DNA of 49,179 bases from an uncultured Bacteroidota bacterium. GTDB taxonomy: Bacteria; Bacteroidota; Bacteroidia; Chitinophagales; Chitinophagaceae. Below the pieces are notes generated by a model. The model was given only the letters and a program-made list of their open reading frames with translations. It was not told the origin of the DNA and did not search any database. The DNA lies in the NCBI GenBank assembly GCA_903853805.1, contig CAINUN010000008.1:1-49179 (forward strand), written 5' to 3'. Below are positions 41,698 to 49,179 of this stretch, piece by piece (position 1 is the stretch's first letter; the number at the start of each line of letters is the position of its first letter). Position numbers and translations under genes: made by a program.

Positions 41698-42462
41698 TTA
41701 CTTCCTCACGAGTTGATACATGCCTCTTCTTGTGCCAAATGCAAAGTCGGTTACATGAAATTCAAGGGTGTCATAAGAAACGGATGCGGTTGTAAAAACC
41801 TCTCCTTTTAAATAGCTATTGTTGGTAAACGCCAATTTGAAATTGTCATAGTAAATCTTCATAGTTGTCTTTGCATCTATTGCTACTCCATTGCTATCTT
41901 GATAATGAATGAACATGTAAAAGTCTTTTTGAAAACTAAATCCCAACGCTTTTTGATAAGCTGGTAACTGATCCCAAGTATTGATATTGCCAAAATCGGG
42001 GAAAAAAGAAATTGCTTTCCAATCTTGGCTCACCATGTTTTTGTTAATAAGCAATCTGCGATTGAAAACAATTTGAGTTATTGTATCAGGTTTAGTAATG
42101 CTAAAATCGGTAGTAATAGAATCTGCATAAAAATTTTGGGAAGGGAAAACATCTCCGTTAGTTTTATAGTTCATCCAATTGGTGATTACAAAGTCTTCCG
42201 AATACAAGTCAATGTAAACGGTTTTTTTGGGCTCTAAATCTATTTTCACAGTTTCGCCATTATTGGCAATCAGGTGATTTATTGCATTCCTATTATTATT
42301 GAGGTCGCCTTTAGTTTTATAAATGTCTAGAAACACTTTTCGCCCTGTGTTGTTGTAGAAGGAATAAGTTTTGCTAGGTGTGGAGCTACTTGTGTTTTTA
42401 TTACAACTGAATAATAAAAACAACATCAAAAAAGGGAAGAGAAAATAAAACTTGTTCGACAT
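41698..42462 (-). CDS. Lipoprotein of unknown function
   Basis: From ATG 42462 (MSNKFYFLFPFLMLFLLFSC) the product is 254 residues with a lipobox LFSC, the Cys being residue 20. A frame from 42495 would put eleven extra residues before it. The mature part has repeated beta-like segments such as FYNNTGRKVFLDIYKTKGDL and AFTNNSYLKGEVFTTASVSY. It probably sits in the outer or inner membrane facing the periplasm. I recognise no family. It is divergent from the transporter gene across 46 bp. Confidence 0.7.
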   Translation of the reverse strand: MSNKFYFLFPFLMLFLLFSCNKNTSSSTPSKTYSFYNNTGRKVFLDIYKTKGDLNNNRNAINHLIANNGETVKIDLEPKKTVYIDLYSEDFVITNWMNYKTNGDVFPSQNFYADSITTDFSITKPDTITQIVFNRRLLINKNMVSQDWKAISFFPDFGNINTWDQLPAYQKALGFSFQKDFYMFIHYQDSNGVAIDAKTTMKIYYDNFKLAFTNNSYLKGEVFTTASVSYDTLEFHVTDFAFGTRRGMYQLVRK

Positions 42463-42508
42463 TGAGGTAAAGATAGTTTTAATCTCCAATTTCATTTACT
42501 TTGCCTCG

Positions 42509-43822
42509 ATGCAGGCGCTACCAAATAATCGTAAATCACTTCATCGTGCATGGGCAATGTATGATTGGGCGAATAGTGCTTACAATCTTGTCATTACCTC
42601 CACCATTTTCCCGGCTTACTATGAAAGTATTACCGGTGACGGCGTTGATACTACCAACGATTATGTCAACATCTTTGGGTTCCACCTGCTGAATACTGCT
42701 TTGTACAATTATTCTCTTGCCATTGCTTTTATCATTGTTGCATTGATGTCGCCCTTGCTTTCATCTGTTGCCGATAGCAAAGGCAATAAGAAAAGCTTTA
42801 TGCGCTTTTTTGCTACCATGGGCAGTCTTGCTTGCATGGGTTTGTACTTTTTTGATAAAGAAAATCTTTGGTTAGGCTTGCTCATGAGCATTATTGCTTG
42901 TGTGGGTTTTTGGAGTAGCCTTGTTTTCTATAATAGTTACTTGCCAGAAATTGCTACTTACGACGAGCGAGATAAAGTAAGCGCCACAGGTTTTGTGTAT
43001 GGTTACATTGGTAGTGTATTGTTGCAAATTATCTGTTTTGTGTTTGTTTTGAAAAATGATTTGTTTCACATCACTAAAGGGTATGCTTCGCAACTTTCCT
43101 TTTTGTTGGTGGGCATATGGTGGATAGGTTTCACTCAAATTCCTCTAAAGAAATTGCCCAAAGGCACACCTTCAAAAGGCAATCCTTACAAGGGATTTCA
43201 TCAGGGTTATTTTGAGCTGCACAAAGTGTGGCAACAGCTCAAACACATTCATAAGCTCAAGCGATTTTTGTTCTCTTTTTTCTTCTACAATATGGGTGTG
43301 CAAACCGTTATGCTTGCTGCCACGCTCTATGGAAAAAGCGAATTGGGCATTCCTACCGAAAACCTCATTATAGCCATCCTACTCATTCAAATCATTGCCA
43401 TTTTTGGTGCTTGGTTGCTGTCAAAACTATCTACTGTTATAGGCAACATCCCTACGCTCATGACCTGTGTGTTGATTTGGATATTCATTTGCATTTGGGG
43501 CTATTATATTCCTGCAAAAAATGTCAATGCCTTTTACCTCCTAGCATCGGTTGTAGGTTTTGTGATGGGCGGCATTCAATCGCTTTCGCGTAGCACTTAT
43601 TCCAAACTCATGCCCGAAACACATGACACCACTTCCTTCTTTAGCTTCTATGATGTGACAGAGAAGATTGCCATTGTCATTGGCATGTTTAGTTTTGGCG
43701 CTATTCAAGAAATTACTCAGAGTCAGCGCACGTCTGTATTGGCATTAGTTGTTTTCTTTGTTGTTGGTTTCATCATGCTTTTTATGACTCATAAAACACT
43801 CGATAATCGAATTGAAGGGTAG
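42509..43822 (+). CDS. UMF1/Atg22-type MFS transporter
   Basis: From ATG 42509 the product is 437 residues, with about eleven to twelve membrane segments. The start region RAWAMYDWANSAYNLVITST is a hallmark of this MFS group. It also has LSSVADSKGNKKSFMRFFAT at the first cytoplasmic loop and FVMGGIQSLSRSTYSKLMPE near the end. Substrates of the bacterial members are not known; the eukaryotic relatives export amino acids from vacuoles. An upstream in-frame start at 42452 lies inside the lipoprotein gene and is unlikely. Confidence 0.88.
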   Translation: MQALPNNRKSLHRAWAMYDWANSAYNLVITSTIFPAYYESITGDGVDTTNDYVNIFGFHLLNTALYNYSLAIAFIIVALMSPLLSSVADSKGNKKSFMRFFATMGSLACMGLYFFDKENLWLGLLMSIIACVGFWSSLVFYNSYLPEIATYDERDKVSATGFVYGYIGSVLLQIICFVFVLKNDLFHITKGYASQLSFLLVGIWWIGFTQIPLKKLPKGTPSKGNPYKGFHQGYFELHKVWQQLKHIHKLKRFLFSFFFYNMGVQTVMLAATLYGKSELGIPTENLIIAILLIQIIAIFGAWLLSKLSTVIGNIPTLMTCVLIWIFICIWGYYIPAKNVNAFYLLASVVGFVMGGIQSLSRSTYSKLMPETHDTTSFFSFYDVTEKIAIVIGMFSFGAIQEITQSQRTSVLALVVFFVVGFIMLFMTHKTLDNRIEG

Positions 43823-44224
43823 GCTAATGCTAATTGCTTATTTGTGCAATTTGATTTTATATTGATAATTGAAATTGTGTGTTTAATGCAGTTCTTTATA
43901 TGGCTAAGATGAAAAGTTATATAGTTGGTCAATACATTGATTTGTTGCCTATTCCACTCGGAAAATAAAGGAAGCACTATTTACTAAAATAATTTTTAAA
44001 TGTAGCTAAATGGTTTCGATAAGGAATCAATAGTTCTTTGTTATCTAATTCAGAACCTAGACAAACAGCAAAAGCCGTTTAAAAAAGCCATCAAAGAACA
44101 CATAAGTCAACGCGAAACCATTAATTTTTTATCTTAAAAACTAGGAATTGTAAACAATAATTAGAAATCATGGTTTTACCTTTGTTTCAATTCATTGATA
44201 AAGTAAAACCTCAAAATAACAATT
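43823..44224. other. 402-bp gene-free stretch with a possible coding remnant
   Basis: No intact gene is seen. Bases 44006-44137 form a 44-codon open frame without ATG, containing YLIQNLDKQQKPFKKAIKEH and a TAA stop, which has a coding-like composition and may be a gene relic. The 3' part holds the ferritin promoter described separately. Confidence 0.35.
44172..44210 (+). promoter_or_regulatory. Ferritin-gene promoter with flanking 8-bp inverted repeat
   Basis: TACCTTTG at 44177-44184 matches TAnnTTTG exactly. GGTTTTAC (44172-44179) and GTAAAACC (44203-44210) form a perfect inverted repeat bracketing the -7 box and the predicted start, an operator-like arrangement. Confidence 0.5.
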
Positions 44225-44683
44225 ATGACAGCAACCGATATCAGATTCCTTTTCGATTTTGCAATACAGCAAGAAATAGATGCTTATAACTTCTACAAAG
44301 CAGCTGCAGAAAAAGTAACAAACGCAGGCGTTCGGCAGATTTTCGAAGAACTAGCTTCAGAAGAAGAAGGGCATAAAAGCCTTTTAGAACATATTCGCAT
44401 TGACGAAACACTTGTTGGCAAATTCAATGAGTTGAAAGTAGATTATATGATTGCGGAAGCCAATGAAATGCCAGCACTTACTTTGGACTTAAAACCTGCT
44501 GAAGCCATAGCTATTGCTATGAAGCGTGAACAACTTGCAGCAGAGTTGTACAGAACAATGGCACTAAGTGCTGTGAATGATAGAGAACGTTTATCATTTG
44601 AAAGCCTTGAGAACATGGAAATGAACCATAAACACCGTCTTGAAAATGCCTATGTGGATATAGGTTATCCTGAAGTGTTTTAA
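44225..44683 (+). CDS. Ferritin-like (rubrerythrin-type) di-iron protein
   Basis: The 152-residue four-helix bundle keeps the complete di-iron ligand set of rubrerythrin-like domains. Glu17 lies in helix A, Glu47-x2-His50 (EEEGH) in helix B, Glu102 in helix C and Glu132-x2-His135 (MEMNH) in helix D. No rubredoxin domain is attached. Such proteins reduce peroxide or store and oxidise iron in the cytoplasm. It precedes the formate-dehydrogenase-like gene by 76 nt, but that gene has its own promoter-like box. Confidence 0.88.
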   Translation: MTATDIRFLFDFAIQQEIDAYNFYKAAAEKVTNAGVRQIFEELASEEEGHKSLLEHIRIDETLVGKFNELKVDYMIAEANEMPALTLDLKPAEAIAIAMKREQLAAELYRTMALSAVNDRERLSFESLENMEMNHKHRLENAYVDIGYPEVF

Positions 44684-44708
44684 AACCTAAGCTTATCAGT
44701 AAAACCAT

Positions 44709-44742
44709 TATTTTTGAGGGAGTTATTCAGAGGTTGAATAAC
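44709..44742 (+). promoter_or_regulatory. Promoter and perfect dyad before the formate-dehydrogenase-like gene
   Basis: TATTTTTG at 44709-44716 matches TAnnTTTG exactly. Right at the expected start lies GTTATTCA (44722-44729), GAGGT, TGAATAAC (44735-44742), a perfect 8-bp dyad with 5-bp spacer. It can be an operator or a 5' mRNA hairpin. Confidence 0.5.
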
Positions 44743-44759
44743 AGACCCACTTAAATAAT

Positions 44760-47489
44760 ATGAAGTCAACTGCTTACGTTGATGGCATTCCATATGTCCT
44801 AAATGAAGGAGAAACAATTTTATCGCTCCTAAAAAGAAACTTTGGCAAAGATGCGGTGCCCACCTTGTGTGATGCGCCAAATCTGAAACCTTTTGGTTCT
44901 TGTCGTGTGTGTAGTGTAGATGTTGCTTTAACTGAAAATGGACCCGTTAAAACAGTTGCCTCATGCCATACTCCAATAACCCCTGGTACCTATATTTATC
45001 CTAATTCTGATAGGGTTCAAAAACTTCGTAAGAATATTGTTGAGTTAGTGCTTACAGATCATCCATTGGATTGTTTGACCTGTGAAGTAAATGGCAATTG
45101 CGAATTGCAAGATGTTGCAGCTCGTGTAGGTATTCGTAATGTTCGTTATCCAGCAGGGAAAAATCATGGACAAGTGGAGAAGGATTTAAGTCATCCTTAC
45201 ATGACCACTGATTTTTCTAAGTGCATCAATTGTTTCCGTTGTGTGCGTGCATGTGATGAAGTGCAAGGACAGTTTGTGTTGAGCATGGCTGGTCGTGGGT
45301 TTGATGCGCACATTATTAAGGGCAACGATGTCAGTTTCAATGATTCCGATTGTGTGAGTTGTGGGGCATGTTCACAGGCTTGTCCGGTGGCAGCTATTTC
45401 AGATGTTTATGAATCGAAGTCAACTGCTTTTGATGAAAAAGTAAGAACCGTCTGTACCTATTGTGGCGTAGGTTGTAATTTGGATGTTGCAGTCAGTACC
45501 GGCACCATTAAATCTATTCAAGCACCTTATGATGCCGATGTAAATCAAGGACATACTTGTTTGAAAGGTCGTTTTGCTTTCAAATTTTATAATCATAAAG
45601 ACAGATTGCGCAAGCCACTTATTCGTAAAGGGGAAGAATTTGTGGAAGCCACTTGGGAGGAAGCTTATGACTTCATTGCTGAAAAACTAACTAAAATTAA
45701 AAGTGAAAACGGACCCGACTTTATAGCTGCTGTTTCTTCTGCTCGGGGAACGAACGAAGAAAATTATCTCGTTCAAAAATTTATGCGCGCTGTTATAGGT
45801 ACGAATAATGTGGACAGTTGTGCGCGTGTATGCCATTCACCAACGGCATTAGGCATGCAAAAAACTTTTGGAACGGGTGCTGCTACTAATTCAGTAGTAG
45901 ATTTAAAATACACGAATTGCATCATGGTGATTGGTGCTAATCCTACAAGTGGGCATCCCGTAACAGGAGCAAAACTCAAACAGTTTGCAATTAGTGGAAA
46001 ACCATCCATAGTTATTGACCCTAGAAAAACAGAATTAGCCCGATACGCAACCTATCATCTTCAACTTCGTCCGGGAACTAACGTTGCCCTCTTGAACATG
46101 ATGTTGTACTACATTATTTCAGAAGGACTGGAAGCCAAAGATTTTATTAAATCGAGAACAGAAGGTTATGAAGATTTCAAACAACAAATCCTTCAACAAA
46201 ATATTGATGAATTAGAGCGTATCACAGACGTTGATAGAAATCTTGTACGCAAAGCAGCTATAGCTTATGCTTCTGCAAATAATGCTATGTCTTTCCACGG
46301 ATTGGGCGTAACAGAACACTCTCAAGGAACGCATACTGTAATGTTGATTGCCGATTTGGCAATGATTACTGGCAATATTGGTCGACGTGGTGTGGGTGTC
46401 AATCCATTGCGTGGTCAAAATAATGTACAAGGTGCGGCAGATATGGGTTGTCAGCCCCATCAAGGTGCAGGGTATTTGGATGTTACTAACCCTCAATATC
46501 ACAGCAAATACGAACTCTTTTACAATGCCAAGTTGCCAAATTATGTGGGCTATAAAATCCCGCAGATGTATGATGCTGCCCTTTCAGGAAAGCTGAAAGC
46601 CATGTGGGTGATTGGAGAAGATATGGCGCAAACAGACCCCAACACACATCATGTGGTGAAGGCATTGAAAAGCCTTGAATTGTTTGTAGTGCAAGAGCTG
46701 TTTATGACCGAAACAGCTAAGTTGGCGCATGTTGTTTTGCCTGCATGTTCTTTCTTAGAAAAAGATGGAACTTTTACGAATGGCGAGCGCAGAATTCAAC
46801 GGGTGAATAAAGTAGTAGAACCACTTGAAGGCACTAAATCGGATGGTCAAATCATGGTGGAAATCATGAAGCGTATGGGTTTATTGCATCTTGAATATCA
46901 TCCATCTTGGGTGTTGGATGAGGTGGCTAAAATTGTTCCTTTCTTTGAAGGAGTAACCTGGGAAGGTTTAGGAAAGAATGGTAAGCAATGGCCAGTAGAC
47001 AAGAATGGTAAAGGCGCTGAAATTTTGCACATCAACGAGTTCAAACATGGCAAAGGAAAGTTCATTCACAACAACTGGAAGGAAAGTGAAGAGTTAGTAC
47101 AAAACGGCAAGGAATTCCCTTACATCATTACCACTAACCGAACGCTTGAACATTATAACTGTGGTGCCATGACAAGGCGCACACCGAATGTGGATATCAT
47201 TACCGAAGATGTGTTGCTCATTCATCCTGATGATGCGGCGAAGCACCTCATCAACAATGGCGATATGGTATGTGTTACATCAGCACGTGGAAAGGTGGAT
47301 GTGAAAGCCCAAATTAGCGATGAAGTGAAACAAGGTGTGCTGAGTAGCACCTTCCACTTCCCTGAAATCATGCTGAACAATATTACTTCTTCCTTTAGCG
47401 ATTCGGAGGCACTATGCCCTGAATATAAAGTGGTGGCAGTGAATATTCGCAAGAGCAAGGGACAGTATAAAAATGCGGTGGTAGGTTAG
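44760..47489 (+). CDS. fdhA: Formate-dehydrogenase-like molybdenum/tungsten enzyme, alpha subunit with NuoG-like N-terminus
   Basis: The 909-residue protein has a [2Fe-2S] domain (Cys37, 48, 51, 69) and a His-Cys cluster motif (HPLDCLTCEVNGNCELQD). Two [4Fe-4S] motifs follow (CINCFRCVRAC and CVSCGACSQACP), then a fourth-cluster CTYCGVGCNL. The molybdopterin core carries Cys358 in SCARVCHSPTALG as metal ligand, in place of selenocysteine. GHPVTGAKLKQF, RGQNNVQGAADMG and the C-terminal EHYNCGAMTRRTPNVD match formate dehydrogenase alpha chains. It should oxidise formate in the cytoplasm. No beta or gamma subunit and no FdhD lies next to it, so partners are unknown. It has no Tat signal. Confidence 0.9.
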   Translation: MKSTAYVDGIPYVLNEGETILSLLKRNFGKDAVPTLCDAPNLKPFGSCRVCSVDVALTENGPVKTVASCHTPITPGTYIYPNSDRVQKLRKNIVELVLTDHPLDCLTCEVNGNCELQDVAARVGIRNVRYPAGKNHGQVEKDLSHPYMTTDFSKCINCFRCVRACDEVQGQFVLSMAGRGFDAHIIKGNDVSFNDSDCVSCGACSQACPVAAISDVYESKSTAFDEKVRTVCTYCGVGCNLDVAVSTGTIKSIQAPYDADVNQGHTCLKGRFAFKFYNHKDRLRKPLIRKGEEFVEATWEEAYDFIAEKLTKIKSENGPDFIAAVSSARGTNEENYLVQKFMRAVIGTNNVDSCARVCHSPTALGMQKTFGTGAATNSVVDLKYTNCIMVIGANPTSGHPVTGAKLKQFAISGKPSIVIDPRKTELARYATYHLQLRPGTNVALLNMMLYYIISEGLEAKDFIKSRTEGYEDFKQQILQQNIDELERITDVDRNLVRKAAIAYASANNAMSFHGLGVTEHSQGTHTVMLIADLAMITGNIGRRGVGVNPLRGQNNVQGAADMGCQPHQGAGYLDVTNPQYHSKYELFYNAKLPNYVGYKIPQMYDAALSGKLKAMWVIGEDMAQTDPNTHHVVKALKSLELFVVQELFMTETAKLAHVVLPACSFLEKDGTFTNGERRIQRVNKVVEPLEGTKSDGQIMVEIMKRMGLLHLEYHPSWVLDEVAKIVPFFEGVTWEGLGKNGKQWPVDKNGKGAEILHINEFKHGKGKFIHNNWKESEELVQNGKEFPYIITTNRTLEHYNCGAMTRRTPNVDIITEDVLLIHPDDAAKHLINNGDMVCVTSARGKVDVKAQISDEVKQGVLSSTFHFPEIMLNNITSSFSDSEALCPEYKVVAVNIRKSKGQYKNAVVG

Positions 47490-47526
47490 TTTTCTAAAGT
47501 GAAGTTGCAAAGTTGTAAAGTTGTGA

Positions 47527-47568
47527 AGGCGTAAAGGTGTAAAGTTGCTGCTTTACGACTTTGCGCCT
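47527..47568. terminator. Nested hairpin between convergent genes
   Basis: AGGCGTAAAG (47527-47536) pairs with CTTTGCGCCT (47559-47568) with one T-G. After a 2-nt mismatch, GTAAAG (47539-47544) pairs with CTTTAC (47551-47556). It probably stops transcription from both sides, although T runs are weak. Confidence 0.5.
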
Positions 47569-47575
47569 CTCCGCC

Positions 47576-49006
47576 TTAGCGGTTTAAGATGACCTTCTCA
47601 CTCTTCACCAACTCCATGTCTTTATTGAATACTTGCACGAGGTACATACCTGCAGGTAGCTGTGCAAGGCTTACCTCATTACTGACTTGGGTAGCCACTA
47701 CTTTTTGACCCATAAGGTTATAGACTGCTATTGTAGGCTCTGTGATGCCTTTTATAGTGATGCTGCTTGTAGTGGGGTTGGGAGAGAGGGTGATGGGAGA
47801 AGTTGGGATTTCGTTGATACCGACTAAGTTATTTTGTAAACGTGCAATATGATTTCTAATTATCCCACTAACACCGGAAAACCATCCTGCTACAATGATT
47901 TTTCCATTGTTTTGTATTGCTGTTGAATAAACATATCCATAGACACCACCGCTACCACTTCCAGTATAAAAGGTAATATCATTATCTCCGTTTGAATTTA
48001 AACGGTTGACACCATTTATTGCCAAACCATCAAAAAATGAAAATTGACCCCCAACTATAATTTTTCCATCTGGCTGAAGTGAAATACTAGCAATGTATCC
48101 TGGATCATTATTTCCTTGTTTGGGTCCAGTACCTGAGTAAAACGTAGGATCTATTGAACCGTTTGAATTGATGCGAATAATTCCATTACCATTGAACCCA
48201 TTATAAGTTGTAAATACCCCTCCAACTAACACTTTTCCATCTGGCTGTAATTTTAAAGTCATAACAACATCATTAAATCCTGTGCCTGAATGAAAAGTTG
48301 TATCAATTACCCCATTTGATAATATTCTTACAATATTATTGACATTGGTTGTATCATATTGAACAATCAATCCACCAACAACTACTTTTCCATCCACTTG
48401 TAAAACAATTGAATTCACTCCGCCATAAATGCCTAAATGTGGGTTGAAATTTAAATCGAGTGTTCCATCATTATTTAATCTCGTTATTCCGTTTCTTGAT
48501 ATTCCATCATAATACATAAATCGCCCTCCGATAATAATTTTTCCATCAGGTTGAACTACGATTGACTTCACATAACCATTATTAAAAATTCCAATCAGCG
48601 ACTTAAATGAAGTATCTAAACTACCATCTAGGTTAAGTCTTGCTAAATAATTGCAATTAAATCCATTGTAAGCGGTAAAATCCCCTCCAATAATAATTTT
48701 TCCATCTTGTTGAATTGCAACAACATAAATTGTCTTTGAACTATCTATACAGTTTCCAGCAACAAATGTTACATCAAATGTTCCATTTGTATCAACCCTT
48801 GTAATACCACTTCTATTACTACTATCATTGTAATTAATATTACCGCAGTAAACAATTTTTCCATCATTCTGGATTACTGAAGAATAAATTACATTGTTAC
48901 TACTAAGACCAATTCCTGGATTAAAACTTAAATCTAACGCCCCATCTTGCCCCCAAGCAAAACTCCCCACCATCATCACCGCCACAAAGAGTATTATTTT
49001 CCTCAT
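47576..49006 (-). CDS. Delta-60 repeat beta-propeller-like protein with a T9SS type A sorting domain
   Basis: From ATG 49006 (MRKIILFVAVMMVGSFAWGQ) the product is 476 residues with a signal peptide. Seven delta-60 type repeats are visible, each with a core like VQPDGKIIIGGRF followed by I(T/A)RLNxDGxxDxxF. This is the family called delta-60 repeat or beta-propeller-like. The C-terminal 70 residues form the sorting domain: TLSPNPTTSSITIKG, then AVYNLMGQKVV and LPAGMYLVQVFNKDM. An in-frame start at 49048 adds residues before the signal and is unlikely. It is probably an exported surface protein of unknown role. Confidence 0.9.
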   Translation of the reverse strand: MRKIILFVAVMMVGSFAWGQDGALDLSFNPGIGLSSNNVIYSSVIQNDGKIVYCGNINYNDSSNRSGITRVDTNGTFDVTFVAGNCIDSSKTIYVVAIQQDGKIIIGGDFTAYNGFNCNYLARLNLDGSLDTSFKSLIGIFNNGYVKSIVVQPDGKIIIGGRFMYYDGISRNGITRLNNDGTLDLNFNPHLGIYGGVNSIVLQVDGKVVVGGLIVQYDTTNVNNIVRILSNGVIDTTFHSGTGFNDVVMTLKLQPDGKVLVGGVFTTYNGFNGNGIIRINSNGSIDPTFYSGTGPKQGNNDPGYIASISLQPDGKIIVGGQFSFFDGLAINGVNRLNSNGDNDITFYTGSGSGGVYGYVYSTAIQNNGKIIVAGWFSGVSGIIRNHIARLQNNLVGINEIPTSPITLSPNPTTSSITIKGITEPTIAVYNLMGQKVVATQVSNEVSLAQLPAGMYLVQVFNKDMELVKSEKVILNR

Positions 49007-49179
49007 AACCTTAGTTTTTAGAAAAATAAAGGTACTCATTCCAAACAAATAATAATTGTTCTATGCTTCCGTCATCACCATAAAGAAACAATTGCTTGTA
49101 GCAAACCATAAACATCAATTACACAAGTTCATCCTATCCCCTAAGAAAAAAATATCGGTAGTAAAACCTTCTAAAAACC
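49007..49179. other. Right end of the window, no gene seen
   Basis: The only item of note is TACCTTTA on the minus strand (49031-49038 region), one base from TAnnTTTG and a possible promoter of the delta-60 gene. No coding frame continues to the right edge. Confidence 0.3.

Noticed and set aside
45831-45833. Selenocysteine at the formate dehydrogenase active site
   Set aside because: The codon is TGC (cysteine), not TGA, and the frame is continuous.
1-49179. tRNA or rRNA genes
   Set aside because: No cloverleaf with a GTTCRANNC arm and CCA-adjacent acceptor, and no rRNA signature, was seen on reading; a dedicated scan was not possible.

Overview
The window is chromosomal DNA of a member of the Bacteroidota; I cannot place it more precisely. 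The evidence is three secreted proteins with type IX secretion (T9SS) C-terminal sorting domains, BatD/BatE homologues, a DUF6029 outer-surface protein, UMF1-type MFS and DUF1599 proteins, almost no Shine-Dalgarno sequences, and many matches to the Bacteroidota -7 promoter box TAnnTTTG just upstream of start codons. GC content is low (about 35-40%).

Layout. 1-4.3 kb: end of a LuxR-type regulator, small unknown proteins, a GNAT acetyltransferase, a TlpA-like thioredoxin and a DUF6029 protein. 4.3-8.1 kb: folP divergent from a DUF1599 protein, then etfB-etfA. 8.1-12.4 kb (minus strand): leuS, a SCO-family protein and small membrane or secreted proteins. 12.6-15.1 kb: a short accessory patch with an orphan gene, broken and duplicated small ORFs, a low-GC DUF4238 gene and a composite palindrome. 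15.2-19.4 kb: a GT-C-like membrane protein, a DadA-like FAD oxidoreductase and an M20 dipeptidase. 19.5-21.8 kb: queA, gmhA and a GmhB-like HAD phosphatase. 21.9-25.9 kb: infA-rpmJ-rpsM-rpsK-rpsD-rpoA-rplQ, the alpha end of the ribosomal protein cluster. 26-30.4 kb: an alpha/beta hydrolase, batE, batD and an SDR. 30.5-32 kb: fumC. 32.3-37.5 kb: a 1736-residue T9SS cargo protein with 23 tandem repeats of about 50 residues. 37.6-41.7 kb: ddl, a PASTA protein, a second T9SS cargo and a rhodanese. 41.7-43.8 kb: a lipoprotein divergent from a UMF1-family transporter. 44.2-47.5 kb: a ferritin-like protein and a large formate-dehydrogenase-like molybdoenzyme. 47.6-49.0 kb: a delta-60 repeat T9SS cargo.

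Most genes are housekeeping. The most interesting material is in non-coding DNA and repeats. The rpsD leader has a 14-bp hairpin whose loop is perfectly complementary, over 11 nt, to the sequence just before the rpsD start codon, which suggests an S4 autoregulatory pseudoknot. The other gaps in this operon are also long and structured. A Fur-box-like dyad lies upstream of the iron-independent fumarase fumC, and perfect dyads sit at the predicted transcription starts of the formate dehydrogenase and ferritin genes. The giant repeat protein shows traces of recent multi-unit duplication. I found no CRISPR array, tRNA, rRNA or transposase, and no convincing multi-gene defence system.
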